This document shows, piece by piece, positions 44,301 through 52,437 of a stretch of DNA of 60,855 nucleotides (within the stretch, counting starts at the first letter, position 1; the number at the start of each line of letters is the position of its first letter). The position numbers were made by a program, and so were the translations under genes. The stretch is from Anaerolineaceae bacterium (lineage in GTDB: Bacteria; Chloroflexota; Anaerolineae; Anaerolineales; Anaerolineaceae): NCBI GenBank assembly GCA_003524305.1, contig DQHW01000048.1, positions 1 through 60,855 of the forward strand, in the 5' to 3' direction. Below the pieces are notes generated by a model. It saw nothing but the letters and a program-made list of their open reading frames with translations. It was not told the DNA's origin and searched no databases.

Positions 44301-45275
44301 TCGTCCATTGAATTGGCTGAAGTGGCGCATCAAACCAGGGTGACAGTGGCAGGTCTGATAACACGCATGCGCACACTGACCACCAAGAATGGCAACCCGA
44401 TGGCTTTTGCCACCGTTGAAGATCTGCAAGGGCCGATTGAACTGGTGATCTTCCCCAAAGTGTGGGATAAATTCAGTCTGCTGATGCAATTGGAGACCGT
44501 GATCATTGCCGACGGCAAAGTGGATTCTGCGTCGGGCGACCCCAAGATTTTGGTGGATACGATCAGGGCCATCCGGCTCGAAGATGTAACGGATGAAATG
44601 CGCGAAGCCGAAGAACTCGCTTTGAACACGGCTGTCGAAACAAGCAGCCTCGAACCTGAAATGCCACACGCAGAAATGGGTGTTGATCCTCTGATGCCGG
44701 AAGTACCTGAAATGCCTATGCTGCCAGATGACTGGCACCTGGCCACGCCGCCCGAAATGAACGAGCCTTTTGAATTAAAAGCACCACCTGTTGAATCAAA
44801 GCCATCGCTAACTACAACGCCGATCAGTTTTACCGGTGCGGTGAAAACACAAGCAGTTGCCACACCGATAGAACCTGTCAAGGCGGTTGAGCCTAAAGAG
44901 GCACCTGTAGAAGTGAAAATCACACCTGAAAAAGGTGATGCTGTTTCCATCGTGGAAAACAAGGATAAGCCCCAAGCCATTGTGCCGCCTGAGTTTTCCA
45001 ATCCATACCGCAATGCCACCAAAAACAAAAAACAATTGATCACAGTCACCATCAAGGCCAGCGGCGAAAAAGAGAGGGATGTCCGCCGTATGCGCAGGGT
45101 ACATGGATTGCTTAACTCCTTCCCGGGCGAGGATCGCTATTGTTTCTTAATCTTTGAGCAGGGTAGAAAACACCTGCTTGATTTTCCTAACGATACTACG
45201 GCAGCCAATACCGAATTGTTAAATAAGCTGGTAGAATTGGTCGGCCCTGAAAACGTGCAGGTCGAAATCGTCTAG
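41382..45275 (+). CDS. dnaE: DNA polymerase III alpha subunit DnaE
   Basis: Replicative polymerase of 1297 aa. The N-terminal PHP domain keeps putative metal ligands (H8 and H10 in HVHTEYS, D41 and H42 in TDHGTM, E67, H85 and H88 region, and NDVHY), so it may be a working exonuclease rather than the degenerate form of E. coli. The polymerase core has MPDIDLDIQDDKR with catalytic aspartates, and RPGPMEFIP, followed by the helix-hairpin-helix and an OB-fold (VTVAGLITRMRTL). A Pro/Glu/Ala-rich linker of about 120 residues leads to a separate C-terminal module (about 1219-1297) that I cannot name. pfkA follows after 19 nt. Confidence 0.95.
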   Translation: MSSFAHLHVHTEYSLLDGFSNIKKLVAKVKEMNMDSVAITDHGTMFGVIEFYSAAKDAGVKPIIGLETYVAARRMTDRDSQKDKHSFHLLLLAENETGYKNLLKIASAAQLEGFYYYPRVDHEFLAAHSEGLIATTSCMSGEVPRAILHKGAEAGREMLDWYYNVFGADNFFVELQSHDIAELPALNKTLVDLGKRYNAKYIATNDVHYIDRSDARLQDIMLCIQTGSLVSDTNRMRMTGDSYYLRSPEEIAALFPEMPDALSNTLLIADRCNVDLIKKGYHLPQFIVPDGFTGETYLRKLCEEGLKIQYGSKADNPEIRDRLNYELGIINTMGFDAYFLIVWDLCRFSRENNVWYNTRGSGAGSIVAYSLQISLIEPLSHGLLFERFLNPNRISMPDIDLDIQDDKRALIMEYCARQYGADKVAQIITFGTLGARAALRDVGRVMDIPLSEVDRVSKAVPAVIQDKPVTVLNSIEASDQFRAIYNESDYMHDLIDTAARMEGVARNAGTHAAGVVITDIPMVEYIPLHRPTSGSEESPIKTVTQFEMKIVDKLGLLKVDFLGLSTLTIMQRACDLIKDRHGVILNLHNIPLDDAETFEVLGRGHTAGVFQLEGNGMTRYITQMKPENLSNIIAMVALFRPGPMEFIPSYIKRLHHEEEVTYRHPKMEEFFSETFGIPIYQEQLMLAVMGMAGYTAADADDFRKAISKKLAAEIEKHKIKFVKGAGEKGIEESIAMAIFTEWENFARYGFNKSHAADYGVIAVETSYLKTHYTVEYMTALLSVSKSDASKVAFYSADCRSMGIEVLPPDVCSSGWDFTIEDIPGDKSAIRFGLGAVKNVGKDPVDLILSARAEGKFKDLNDFIRRVDLHRVGKRSLECMIRVGALDCFGPRKALLAVMDSMISISNSHFKAAESGQLSIFGEASGIADDIHLPEGMLLDRREQLEWEKELIGLYVSDHPITPYLPYIRLNASHSSIELAEVAHQTRVTVAGLITRMRTLTTKNGNPMAFATVEDLQGPIELVIFPKVWDKFSLLMQLETVIIADGKVDSASGDPKILVDTIRAIRLEDVTDEMREAEELALNTAVETSSLEPEMPHAEMGVDPLMPEVPEMPMLPDDWHLATPPEMNEPFELKAPPVESKPSLTTTPISFTGAVKTQAVATPIEPVKAVEPKEAPVEVKITPEKGDAVSIVENKDKPQAIVPPEFSNPYRNATKNKKQLITVTIKASGEKERDVRRMRRVHGLLNSFPGEDRYCFLIFEQGRKHLLDFPNDTTAANTELLNKLVELVGPENVQVEIV

Positions 45276-45294
45276 TCATTATTAGGAAAGTAAA

Positions 45295-46275
45295 ATGGAA
45301 GAATCAACAATAAAAACAATCGGTGTAATGACCTCCGGAGGAGATTCCCCTGGAATGAACCCGTTTATTCGGGCGGTCGTACGTACTTGTGCAGCCCATG
45401 GCATTAAGACGTTAGGTATTGAAGGTGGATTTGAAGGTCTGATTCACGGCAAGTTCCATGAAATGGGTGTTCGCGATGTAAGCGGAATTTTACAGCGCGG
45501 CGGCACTATTTTGCAAACCGCACGCAGCCTGGAATTCCGTGAACCAAGCGGTCAGCGTGAGGCTATTCGGCAGATCAACAACGCCGGCATGGATGCCCTG
45601 ATCGTGGCAGGTGGTGACGGCTCATTGAACGGCGCTCAGAAACTGGTTGCCAAGGGCATCCCCGTTGTGGGCGTGCCCGCCAGTATTGACAATGATATTT
45701 ACGGCACCGATATGTGCATTGGTGTGGATACCGCGCTCAATACCATCGTGGATGCGATCGACAAAATCCGCGACACAGCTTCATCTCACAACCGCGCATT
45801 TTTGATTGAGACCATGGGCCGCGCTTCAGGTTACCTGGCCATCCAGGCTGGTATCATTTGCGGGGCTGAACTTGTGCTCATCCCTGAGTACAAAACCGCA
45901 CCAGAAGAAGTCGCCAAAGCCATTGAAGAATCTTATCGCCGCGGAAAATCACATGCCATCATTGTGGTGGCTGAAGGCTATGAACCGCATGCACTCGATT
46001 TGGCGGCAAAGCTTGAAGCCATGGATATCGGCTTTTCCACCCGAGTCACAATTTTGGGGCACATCCAGCGCGGCGGAAAACCTTCTGCGTTTGATCGCAT
46101 GCTGGCCACCCGTTTTGGTGTTACGGCTGTCGAGTTTCTACTGGCCGGTAAAACCAACGTGATGACCGCACTCCAGGGCACCGAAATGGTCGCAGTGCCA
46201 ATCGATGATGTAATTTCCAAAACCAAGACCCTTTCTCAGAAATTCATTGAGATGACCAAAATCCTGGCTAAGTAA
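45295..46275 (+). CDS. pfkA: ATP-dependent 6-phosphofructokinase
   Basis: Phosphorylates fructose 6-phosphate in glycolysis; 326 aa. It shows MTSGGDSPGMN, VAGGDGSLNGAQ (GGDGS is the ATP-using form, as opposed to GGDD of pyrophosphate enzymes), the catalytic region PASIDNDIYGTD, the substrate motif ETMGRASGYLA and LGHIQRGGKPSAFDR. It has AGGAAAG ahead of the ATG and is probably co-transcribed with dnaE, ending at a clear terminator. Confidence 0.94.
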   Translation: MEESTIKTIGVMTSGGDSPGMNPFIRAVVRTCAAHGIKTLGIEGGFEGLIHGKFHEMGVRDVSGILQRGGTILQTARSLEFREPSGQREAIRQINNAGMDALIVAGGDGSLNGAQKLVAKGIPVVGVPASIDNDIYGTDMCIGVDTALNTIVDAIDKIRDTASSHNRAFLIETMGRASGYLAIQAGIICGAELVLIPEYKTAPEEVAKAIEESYRRGKSHAIIVVAEGYEPHALDLAAKLEAMDIGFSTRVTILGHIQRGGKPSAFDRMLATRFGVTAVEFLLAGKTNVMTALQGTEMVAVPIDDVISKTKTLSQKFIEMTKILAK

Positions 46276-46296
46276 ACAATGTTTATTTATCATACT

Positions 46297-46328
46297 AAGA
46301 CACGACTTTTAGAGCCGTGTCTTTTTTA
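46297..46328 (+). terminator. Terminator of dnaE-pfkA
   Basis: The stem AAGACACG/CGTGTCTT, with further partial pairing inside, is followed by TTTTTT. It starts 22 nt after the pfkA stop. Confidence 0.9.
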
Positions 46329-46635
46329 TATTCATCAATCAGGCGAACACAAGGCTTAACTGGATAAATATTATAGTTTTTATTGCGTATATTTCAGTTC
46401 AACTTGGGGCCTGCTCATACTCTTTTGATGGTCAGTGGATGGGGTGGTGAAATAATTCTCTACATACCAAAACCCGATTATTACTAATCATAACTTCAAA
46501 CGGAATATGAACTAATTTGAATGTTACTTATTGCATTTCTATTTCCGTTAGCCGCAGTCAAATTCAAAAACAAGGATCTATAATAAACGCTGTATATTTA
46601 AGTAACAATTAATAAAACTTACAATTCTCAATTCT
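46329..46635. other. Intergenic region between convergent pfkA and the SagB-type gene
   Basis: About 300 nt of A/T-rich sequence with no open frame that looks real and no RNA gene I recognise. A small tandem TTCTCAATTCTCTATTCTCT-type repeat lies at its right end (about 46625-46648), running into the stop of the next gene. Confidence 0.4.
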
Positions 46636-47391
46636 CTATTCTCTATTCACTGCTTTCTTCCCTACCGTTGCCAGGTAAACCACGAACAGCTCTTCGCCAT
46701 CCAGACCAAGTGCCGAGTTCAGTTTCAAGTCATCAAAAGCCGCGATCGGACAGATGCCCGCGCCTATCTGTTCGGCGCCCAAAGCCAGGTTCTGACAAAT
46801 GTGCCCGGCATCCAGGTGCAGGTAGCGGTAGCCTCGCTCAACGTAACGCCAATACATACGCTCCACCACAGCCACCCAGATGAAGGCTGCTGCACAGTTC
46901 TCGAGCTGCGGCTGATCGAGGCAAGCCTGTTTCAGTTGGACTGAGATGTCTACGACGGCATTCAAATTTACAAGCCCCTGCTCAATCGCCATGTAGCGGT
47001 AGAGGCCGGGGTCAAGCCCTTCCACACGGTTGACCAGTAGATAAGTTTCGAATGCATGCCTTGCCCCAGCGGAAGGTACCGTCCGTGCAGTGGCGGGCCT
47101 GGGTGACACTTTTTTCACACCCTGAGATACCCACAAAAGATAAGCTGTTTCTTCAAGTGTGAAAGGTTCTTCAGCGTATTTTCGGATAGTTCGGCGAGTT
47201 TCCACCGCGGTACGCAGGTCCATGGGGGGAAGGGTTAAAGTCTCGTGCGCAGGCAGCGGAATAAGTTCGACATCATCCGGTACTGGCAGTTCCAATGGCG
47301 GTTGGGGAATCAGCCCTCCGTCTTGCGGGGCAGGGCTGAGATGCTCGTAACGAGAATTAACCATGAATTCTTGACCGGAATTTTTTTGCAT
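46636..47391 (-). CDS. SagB/ThcOx-type nitroreductase-fold oxidoreductase
   Basis: FMN-dependent oxidoreductase-like protein of 251 aa. Motifs of the SagB/ThcOx group are visible: RRTIRKYAEEPFTLEETAYL, a PSAGARHAFETYL FMN-binding region, and LHLDAGHICQNLALGAEQIG near the end. In peptide-toxin clusters such enzymes oxidise azolines, but free-standing members are widespread. No precursor peptide, YcaO or dehydratase gene is nearby, so a RiPP role is not supported. AAGGAG precedes the ATG; a second ATG nine codons in is possible. Last gene of the murJ-GNAT-sagB unit. Confidence 0.85.
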   Translation of the reverse strand: MQKNSGQEFMVNSRYEHLSPAPQDGGLIPQPPLELPVPDDVELIPLPAHETLTLPPMDLRTAVETRRTIRKYAEEPFTLEETAYLLWVSQGVKKVSPRPATARTVPSAGARHAFETYLLVNRVEGLDPGLYRYMAIEQGLVNLNAVVDISVQLKQACLDQPQLENCAAAFIWVAVVERMYWRYVERGYRYLHLDAGHICQNLALGAEQIGAGICPIAAFDDLKLNSALGLDGEELFVVYLATVGKKAVNRE

Positions 47392-47402
47392 CAGAATGCT
47401 CC

Positions 47403-48020
47403 TTAGAGGTTTTTCAACATCTTATAAAAACCGGGGGATTTAAACCTGGCCATTTTATCTTTAAAATAAACAGTGTTTATTACTTCGAAACCAGCTTTGC
47501 GATAAAGAGCAATGGCCTTTTGATTGGGTATCTCAACCTCCAGTACCAATTTCGATAATCCCAAAGATAATGCGTCCATCTCGGCTCTTTCAAGCAGTAC
47601 CTGTGCAATCCCCTGGCGTCTGAAGTGTTCATCCACAGCCAGGTGGGCGATCAAGTATTCACCTTTTTCGGCTTCTTTGTTACCCGCCAGGGATTTATTC
47701 AACCAGATCATTTTTATCGTACCAAACAAGCCGTAGATGGAAAAGATACGCCTGGCGCAGCCAAACTCAAGCGCAGCCAACTCTGACCCCTGAAAGGCCA
47801 ATAATAATCCTGCTGCGATGCCGTTTTTTTCAGCAATAGTTGTGCATTGAAAGCTGAATCGATTTCCTGCATCAACAAACCATTGTTTCAAAGCAGAAAG
47901 TTGGAGATCAAGTCTGCCAAGCCCCAGCACAGCCACACCAAATTCACCGTTGGTTTCAGCCAGCAATACAGATGCGATTGCTGCATCTTCTTTGGTCGCC
48001 GGACGAAGTATCAAGGTCAT
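47403..48020 (-). CDS. GNAT-family N-acetyltransferase
   Basis: Acetyl-CoA-dependent acetyltransferase of 205 aa. Motif A is clear (LIAHLAVDEHFRRQGIAQVL), with motif B around NQKAIALYRKAGFEV. It resembles RimI-like enzymes, but the substrate cannot be assigned. The ATG overlaps the murJ stop by 4 nt. Confidence 0.87.
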   Translation of the reverse strand: MTLILRPATKEDAAIASVLLAETNGEFGVAVLGLGRLDLQLSALKQWFVDAGNRFSFQCTTIAEKNGIAAGLLLAFQGSELAALEFGCARRIFSIYGLFGTIKMIWLNKSLAGNKEAEKGEYLIAHLAVDEHFRRQGIAQVLLERAEMDALSLGLSKLVLEVEIPNQKAIALYRKAGFEVINTVYFKDKMARFKSPGFYKMLKNL

Positions 48021-49630
48021 CCCTTCCCCGCTTTTCTGCCTCCCAAGCGTGAGACATATCTGGAGGCTAATTCAAGGACCATTTTTAACTCAGGAACACG
48101 CAGGATGAACAATGCTGCACCGTAAACCAGAACACCGATTGCAATACCACCCAGGGCAACCATCCATATAGATATCTGAAATGTCAGTTCCAACCAACCC
48201 CAAAGCGCCAGTGACATCATACCGCCGGCAACCAGGGCTTTCACCACGCCATCAAACACTTTGCTGCCTTCCAAGCCCGAAAGTTTTCGACGCATGAAGA
48301 AGAGCAGCACTCCCATCTCAAGGAAAGTTGCCAGAGAATTCGCAAGCGCCAGCCCACCGTGTGGCATCCATCCCCACCTGGCGAAGAAAGAAGAAAAGAG
48401 GAGGCTTAATCCAACATTTAGACTCATCATAATGATACCCACAAAGACCGGGGTTTTAGTATCATGCAGTGCATAGAAGGCGCGCGAAACCACTTCCACC
48501 ACGGAATGTCCCACCAAACCTGCAGCATAGAAAAGCAGCGCCCAGGCTACCAATTGAGTGGAATGTGAATCAAAGATACCGTGCTGGTAGATAATGGCAA
48601 TCATTGGCGTCCGCAATATCATTAATCCCAGAGAAGCTGGTATCGCCAGAAACAATAAACCCCTTAATAGAGATGAAAGAGAAGATCGCATGTCGGTCAA
48701 TTTGCCGCTTGCAACTTGTTTTGAAAAAGAGGGCAGGGCTGCAATCGCCATGGATTGGGCAATGGCAATTTCAGGGATCATCATCAATGTAAAAGCAATA
48801 TTAATGGCTACAATACTACCAACGGGCAAGCCTGACCCGATTTGGATATTAACCAGAAAATTTAACTGCACAAATGCAACCCCAAGAACACGCGGCCCCA
48901 TTAACCTGAGTACTTCGCGCACTTCTTGCATTTTGAGGCTTAAAATGAAAGAATACTTTCTCTCGGGTAATTTTAACAAGGCTGGAACTTGAATTAACCC
49001 ATGCATTAAAGCACCGGCAATAACACCCCAGGCCAAACCATTTATGCCCATGGTGGGAGCAAGAAAGAGCACTCCAATAATCTTTCCAACCGAAAACATG
49101 GCTGGTGCCAGTGCTGGCCATAAGAAGCTTTGATGAGAATTAATAATTCCCATCAATAATCCGCTGATGCCAAAAATAATGGGCGAGAGAAGTTGAATTC
49201 TAAGAAGATTGATGGTCAGTTGAATTTGAATCAAATCTGTGAACTTTGGTGCCAGAATATGGGTCACTATCCAGGGAGCAAAAATGAATGACATCAATCC
49301 AACTACAAATAGAACCAGTGTCACCAGGTTGATGACAGCAGATGCCAGTTGCCAGCCCTTTGTGCGTTCGCCTTTTGAGAGCAATGCCGTAAAGGTGGGA
49401 ATGAATGCCGAAGCCAGCGCTCCACCCGCAACCAATTGGTAAAGAATATCAGGGAACCTGTTTGCTGCAATAAAGGCATCGTACTCCATGCCTGTGCCGA
49501 ACTTCCAGGAAATTAACATGCCCGAAATCAGGCTGAAAGCCTGCCCGATGATAAAGGCAAACATGATCGTGCCAGAAGCCCTGGCAATTTGTTTGTTATC
49601 AATTGATACTGCGTCAGTTGTGGAATCCAT
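48017..49630 (-). CDS. murJ: Lipid II flippase MurJ (MviN family)
   Basis: Membrane protein of 537 aa with about 14 hydrophobic segments that moves lipid II across the membrane for peptidoglycan synthesis. Family features include GMLISWKFGTGMEYDAFIAA and ASAFIPTFTALLSKG near the N-terminus and the VEVVSRAFYALHDTKTPV motif. A perfect TATAAT lies 7 nt before the ATG, and no Shine-Dalgarno is present, so the mRNA may be leaderless. Confidence 0.93.
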   Translation of the reverse strand: MDSTTDAVSIDNKQIARASGTIMFAFIIGQAFSLISGMLISWKFGTGMEYDAFIAANRFPDILYQLVAGGALASAFIPTFTALLSKGERTKGWQLASAVINLVTLVLFVVGLMSFIFAPWIVTHILAPKFTDLIQIQLTINLLRIQLLSPIIFGISGLLMGIINSHQSFLWPALAPAMFSVGKIIGVLFLAPTMGINGLAWGVIAGALMHGLIQVPALLKLPERKYSFILSLKMQEVREVLRLMGPRVLGVAFVQLNFLVNIQIGSGLPVGSIVAINIAFTLMMIPEIAIAQSMAIAALPSFSKQVASGKLTDMRSSLSSLLRGLLFLAIPASLGLMILRTPMIAIIYQHGIFDSHSTQLVAWALLFYAAGLVGHSVVEVVSRAFYALHDTKTPVFVGIIMMSLNVGLSLLFSSFFARWGWMPHGGLALANSLATFLEMGVLLFFMRRKLSGLEGSKVFDGVVKALVAGGMMSLALWGWLELTFQISIWMVALGGIAIGVLVYGAALFILRVPELKMVLELASRYVSRLGGRKAGKG

Positions 49631-49732
49631 ATTCTGGATTATAACCCGACCAATGGAAATAGGGTTTGTTGAATCGTTTTTAGGCGTTATACTTAAATAA
49701 GTAGATTATGGTTGACGAAAGGAAAAAACAAA

Positions 49733-50389
49733 ATGGATCCTGAAAATAACGTACAAGCGGAAGACAGACCCGCCGAAAAAGAAGTTGAGACTAAACCGGT
49801 GGTTGAGGTCGTCTCCACCCCGGCCCCCAAAAAAGGATTGGTTGACCGCGTCTTACCCTGGGTAATTGTGGCCATCGTATTTTTCCTGGTTGGCGCACTG
49901 CTGACCTGGTTCGTGGTGTACCAACCTAAAGCGCAAGAATTTGCATCTGCCCAGGCTGAAATGACTGCTTCTGCCGTGACCGCTGCTGAAAAAGCTGCCA
50001 CTTTGCAAACCTCACTTGACGCAGCCAATGCTGATCTCATCACAGCAAATGAAAATCTTGCAAATGCACAGGCCACCATCGAAGCACAGACCACACTTTT
50101 GGCCAAAACTGAACTTTTAAAAGTTATTTACAAATTTCAGTCTGACGTCAATGGGGCCCGAGCATCCTTATCCAAACTTGATACAGCTTCTTCCAGGCAG
50201 GCGCTTAGTTTTGTGGCAGCCGACCTGACCGAACTTGAGAAAGCCGGTCTGGATCCCGATTCGCTTTCTGGATTCAAAACCAAAATTGAAGAAGCCCAGG
50301 CTAATCTTGAAACTGCCCCTGACCAATCACTGGCTGATCTTGAAACCATCTATTCCAACCTGCTGCTCTTGATCAATAACCTCAAATAA
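49733..50389 (+). CDS. Single-pass membrane protein with coiled-coil region
   Basis: Protein of 218 aa, not recognised as a named family. A charged cytoplasmic N-terminus (about 1-38) precedes one membrane helix (VIVAIVFFLVGALLTWFVV). A long heptad-like Ala/Gln/Glu-rich coiled coil (about 65-125) and a helical C-terminal part follow. Start ATG 49733 is chosen, with AAAGGA upstream; an in-frame TTG seven codons earlier is less likely. Divergent from murJ. A role in the cell envelope is possible but not shown. Confidence 0.75.
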   Translation: MDPENNVQAEDRPAEKEVETKPVVEVVSTPAPKKGLVDRVLPWVIVAIVFFLVGALLTWFVVYQPKAQEFASAQAEMTASAVTAAEKAATLQTSLDAANADLITANENLANAQATIEAQTTLLAKTELLKVIYKFQSDVNGARASLSKLDTASSRQALSFVAADLTELEKAGLDPDSLSGFKTKIEEAQANLETAPDQSLADLETIYSNLLLLINNLK

Positions 50390-50412
50390 CATTTACCACT
50401 ACGAGCAAGAAT

Positions 50413-50444
50413 AGAGCCCGAATTCTGCATTGAATTCGGGCTCT
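50413..50444. repeat. REP-like hairpin (solo copy)
   Basis: AGAGCCCGAATTC and its complement around TGCATT form a 13 bp stem between convergent genes. The core CCCGAATTC/GAATTCGGG is the same as in four hairpins around the transposase at 58.7-59.6 kb. It may also act as a weak two-way terminator. Confidence 0.65.
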
Positions 50445-50467
50445 TGATTAAATTTCGTGTATCACAT

Positions 50468-51217
50468 TTATGTTTGTTTACTGACCTGCAGGATTTTACT
50501 TAAAACATCTGCATGAGTGGCGGTCATACTCAATGAAAAAGTGCCGGCAATCATATTCTGTAATTCTTTCGGTAATCCGTTTTTGAATTGGGCAACATTG
50601 TCTTCGCTGCCAGCGATCATAATCTTTTTGATTTTATGAGCCCTGAAGAACTTTTCAGCAAATTCGCGGATATGACGCAAGTTACGGCCAACTTTTTCTT
50701 TTTCATTGCGAGCACCATCAAATGATCCTCCGCGCAACCCATGTGAAGATGTGGAACTGCCCGACTTAACATGTTTGGTCTCTTCTCCAACAATTCCTTC
50801 CTGTTCAACCATCTCACCCATATTGTAGTAAAACAAGCGGGCGCCTTGCTGATCTACCAGCACGACGCCAAGATGATTGACATCTTGAAGCAAATCTTCA
50901 AGCGGATCAATCTCTGGTTTGGAGGCTATTTTGATGAAGTCTTTTACCGGAATGGATAAGGGGATAAACTCAAAAAAATCAGCCTGGACGCATGAGAATA
51001 CAGCCACAGCACGCCCAGACCAATCATATCGATGTGCAAAGAATTCTTCAATCTTGTGAATCTCGTTTTCGAGGGGTAATTCCTTAAGCATGTTGCGCAA
51101 CCTAAGTCGGTGGGTTTCTGCGTTGCCCAGGGCGGGTTCGGTGTTTAGATAAACACTCACCACTGGAAAGTCCGCAGAAAAATCACGGATGTTCCGCAAA
51201 CTTGTTTCCGTAAACAT
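50468..51217 (-). CDS. Bacterial archaeo-eukaryotic release factor 1-like protein (baeRF family)
   Basis: Protein of 249 aa that I assign to the baeRF group, which resembles domains 2 and 3 of eRF1/aRF1. The VVSVYLNTEP start, the VVLVDQQGARLFYY strand pair and the closing LPKELQNMIAGTFS region are typical. The position of the eRF1 GGQ loop reads HGLRGGSFDGAR (RGGS at about 162-165), so the glutamine is not conserved. Start ATG 51217 is chosen because GAGGAGG lies 6 nt upstream. It is the last gene of a dnaJ-htrA-baeRF unit, which suggests a link to protein quality control or ribosome rescue. Function is inferred from family only. Confidence 0.72.
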   Translation of the reverse strand: MFTETSLRNIRDFSADFPVVSVYLNTEPALGNAETHRLRLRNMLKELPLENEIHKIEEFFAHRYDWSGRAVAVFSCVQADFFEFIPLSIPVKDFIKIASKPEIDPLEDLLQDVNHLGVVLVDQQGARLFYYNMGEMVEQEGIVGEETKHVKSGSSTSSHGLRGGSFDGARNEKEKVGRNLRHIREFAEKFFRAHKIKKIMIAGSEDNVAQFKNGLPKELQNMIAGTFSLSMTATHADVLSKILQVSKQT

Positions 51218-51253
51218 GAAAACCTCCTCAATTGATAAAGAACTCAACTGCCC

Positions 51254-52420
51254 TTACGGGCGTTTCCCAAGTGTCAGGGGCACCTCCATTTGTTTTCCAT
51301 CACGAATGATGGATAAAGTTATTTGATCGCCAGGCGACTTATGGGTAAATACATAACTGATAAGGTCACCATAAGAAATTATAGATTTTCCATCCACAGC
51401 GATGATCAAATCTCCGCCAGAAAACAAATTCGGAATCTCGGTGGGATTTGTTCCGCCTTGCAACCCGGCCTGTTCCGCCGGTCCGCCTGCAGTCACTGAA
51501 GTAATATAGCAGCCGCTGGTTTGACTTATGTCAAGTGCACGGTATTCTGCCAGGGTGAAGTCATAAGGTGAACTTGAAATACCAATATATGGATAGTCAT
51601 ACTTCTCGCCCAACAATAAGGTGGGAAGAACCCTTTTGACGATATTGATCGAGACGGCAAAACCAATGCCGCTGTTCACCGGCGATCCATCAGAAGTCGT
51701 GCCCGAGGTTTGGATGGCGCGGTTAATGCCTATCACTTCGCCATTAAGATTCAACAACGGTCCGCCCGAATTACCCGGATTGATAGTGGCATCTGTTTGA
51801 ATAATATCGCCAGCCGTAAAGGAGTTTTGGTCTGCATCGGTCCGGATGGAATCAAGGATGCGCCCTTTGGCGCTGACGATGCCCATGGTCATCGTGCTCG
51901 AAAAGGTCGAGAACGGATTGCCGATTGCCACGACCAATTGCCCGACTTTGAGAGCATCAGAATCACCCAATGGAATGGGAACCAATTGGTCTGCAGGGAC
52001 GTTGACTTTTATTACTGCAATATCCGAATCGAGGTCAGTAGAAAGGATTGTACCTTCAGCTTTTAACCCGCTCGGAAAATCAACTTCAATATAGTTTGCG
52101 CCATCGACAACATGGAAGTTGGTGATAATGTGACCTTCGGTGTCATACACAAATCCAGACCCAGAAGCTTGCCCCTGGTCAGAGGAGATGAAAATTGACA
52201 CCACCCCGGGGTTCACCCGATCAAAAATGTCAGATAAAACAGAATCACTGATTCCGATGGTGCCGCCAGAATAAGAGGGCTGGGCAGTTGGGGTCACAAC
52301 GACCACTGATGCTGGCTGGGTCGTTTTCTTATCAAAAAAATCAATGTTCGGAGAAAATTGACAGGCCATTAGCCCGAGAAGAAACAAAATGGATATGACA
52401 ATTGTTGTTAACTTTTTCAT
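51254..52420 (-). CDS. HtrA/DegP-type S1C serine protease with PDZ domain, lipoprotein
   Basis: Extracytoplasmic protease of 388 aa. A signal peptide with lipobox LMAC (C20) anchors it. The trypsin-like domain has a complete triad: H103 in TNFHVVDG, D133 in LDSDIAVIKV and S218 in NPGNSGGP. One PDZ domain (about 290-380) follows, holding GGPAEQAGLQGG and SYVFTHKSPGDQ. Length and single PDZ fit DegS/HtrA rather than two-PDZ DegP. AGGAG precedes the ATG. It lies 17 nt after dnaJ. Confidence 0.94.
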   Translation of the reverse strand: MKKLTTIVISILFLLGLMACQFSPNIDFFDKKTTQPASVVVVTPTAQPSYSGGTIGISDSVLSDIFDRVNPGVVSIFISSDQGQASGSGFVYDTEGHIITNFHVVDGANYIEVDFPSGLKAEGTILSTDLDSDIAVIKVNVPADQLVPIPLGDSDALKVGQLVVAIGNPFSTFSSTMTMGIVSAKGRILDSIRTDADQNSFTAGDIIQTDATINPGNSGGPLLNLNGEVIGINRAIQTSGTTSDGSPVNSGIGFAVSINIVKRVLPTLLLGEKYDYPYIGISSSPYDFTLAEYRALDISQTSGCYITSVTAGGPAEQAGLQGGTNPTEIPNLFSGGDLIIAVDGKSIISYGDLISYVFTHKSPGDQITLSIIRDGKQMEVPLTLGKRP

Positions 52421-52437
52421 GCTTGACTCCTGCTTAC

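Noticed and set aside
43923..44738. Long open frame of 271 codons antisense to dnaE
   Set aside because: It is a shadow of the codon pattern in dnaE, rich in His/Gln/Phe and without family features or a ribosome site. The same applies to the long antisense frames over glyQS, dnaG, priA and nifJ.
46636..47391. SagB-type enzyme as part of a peptide natural-product cluster
   Set aside because: No precursor peptide, YcaO, leader-binding or export gene lies nearby; the neighbours are murJ and a GNAT protein.
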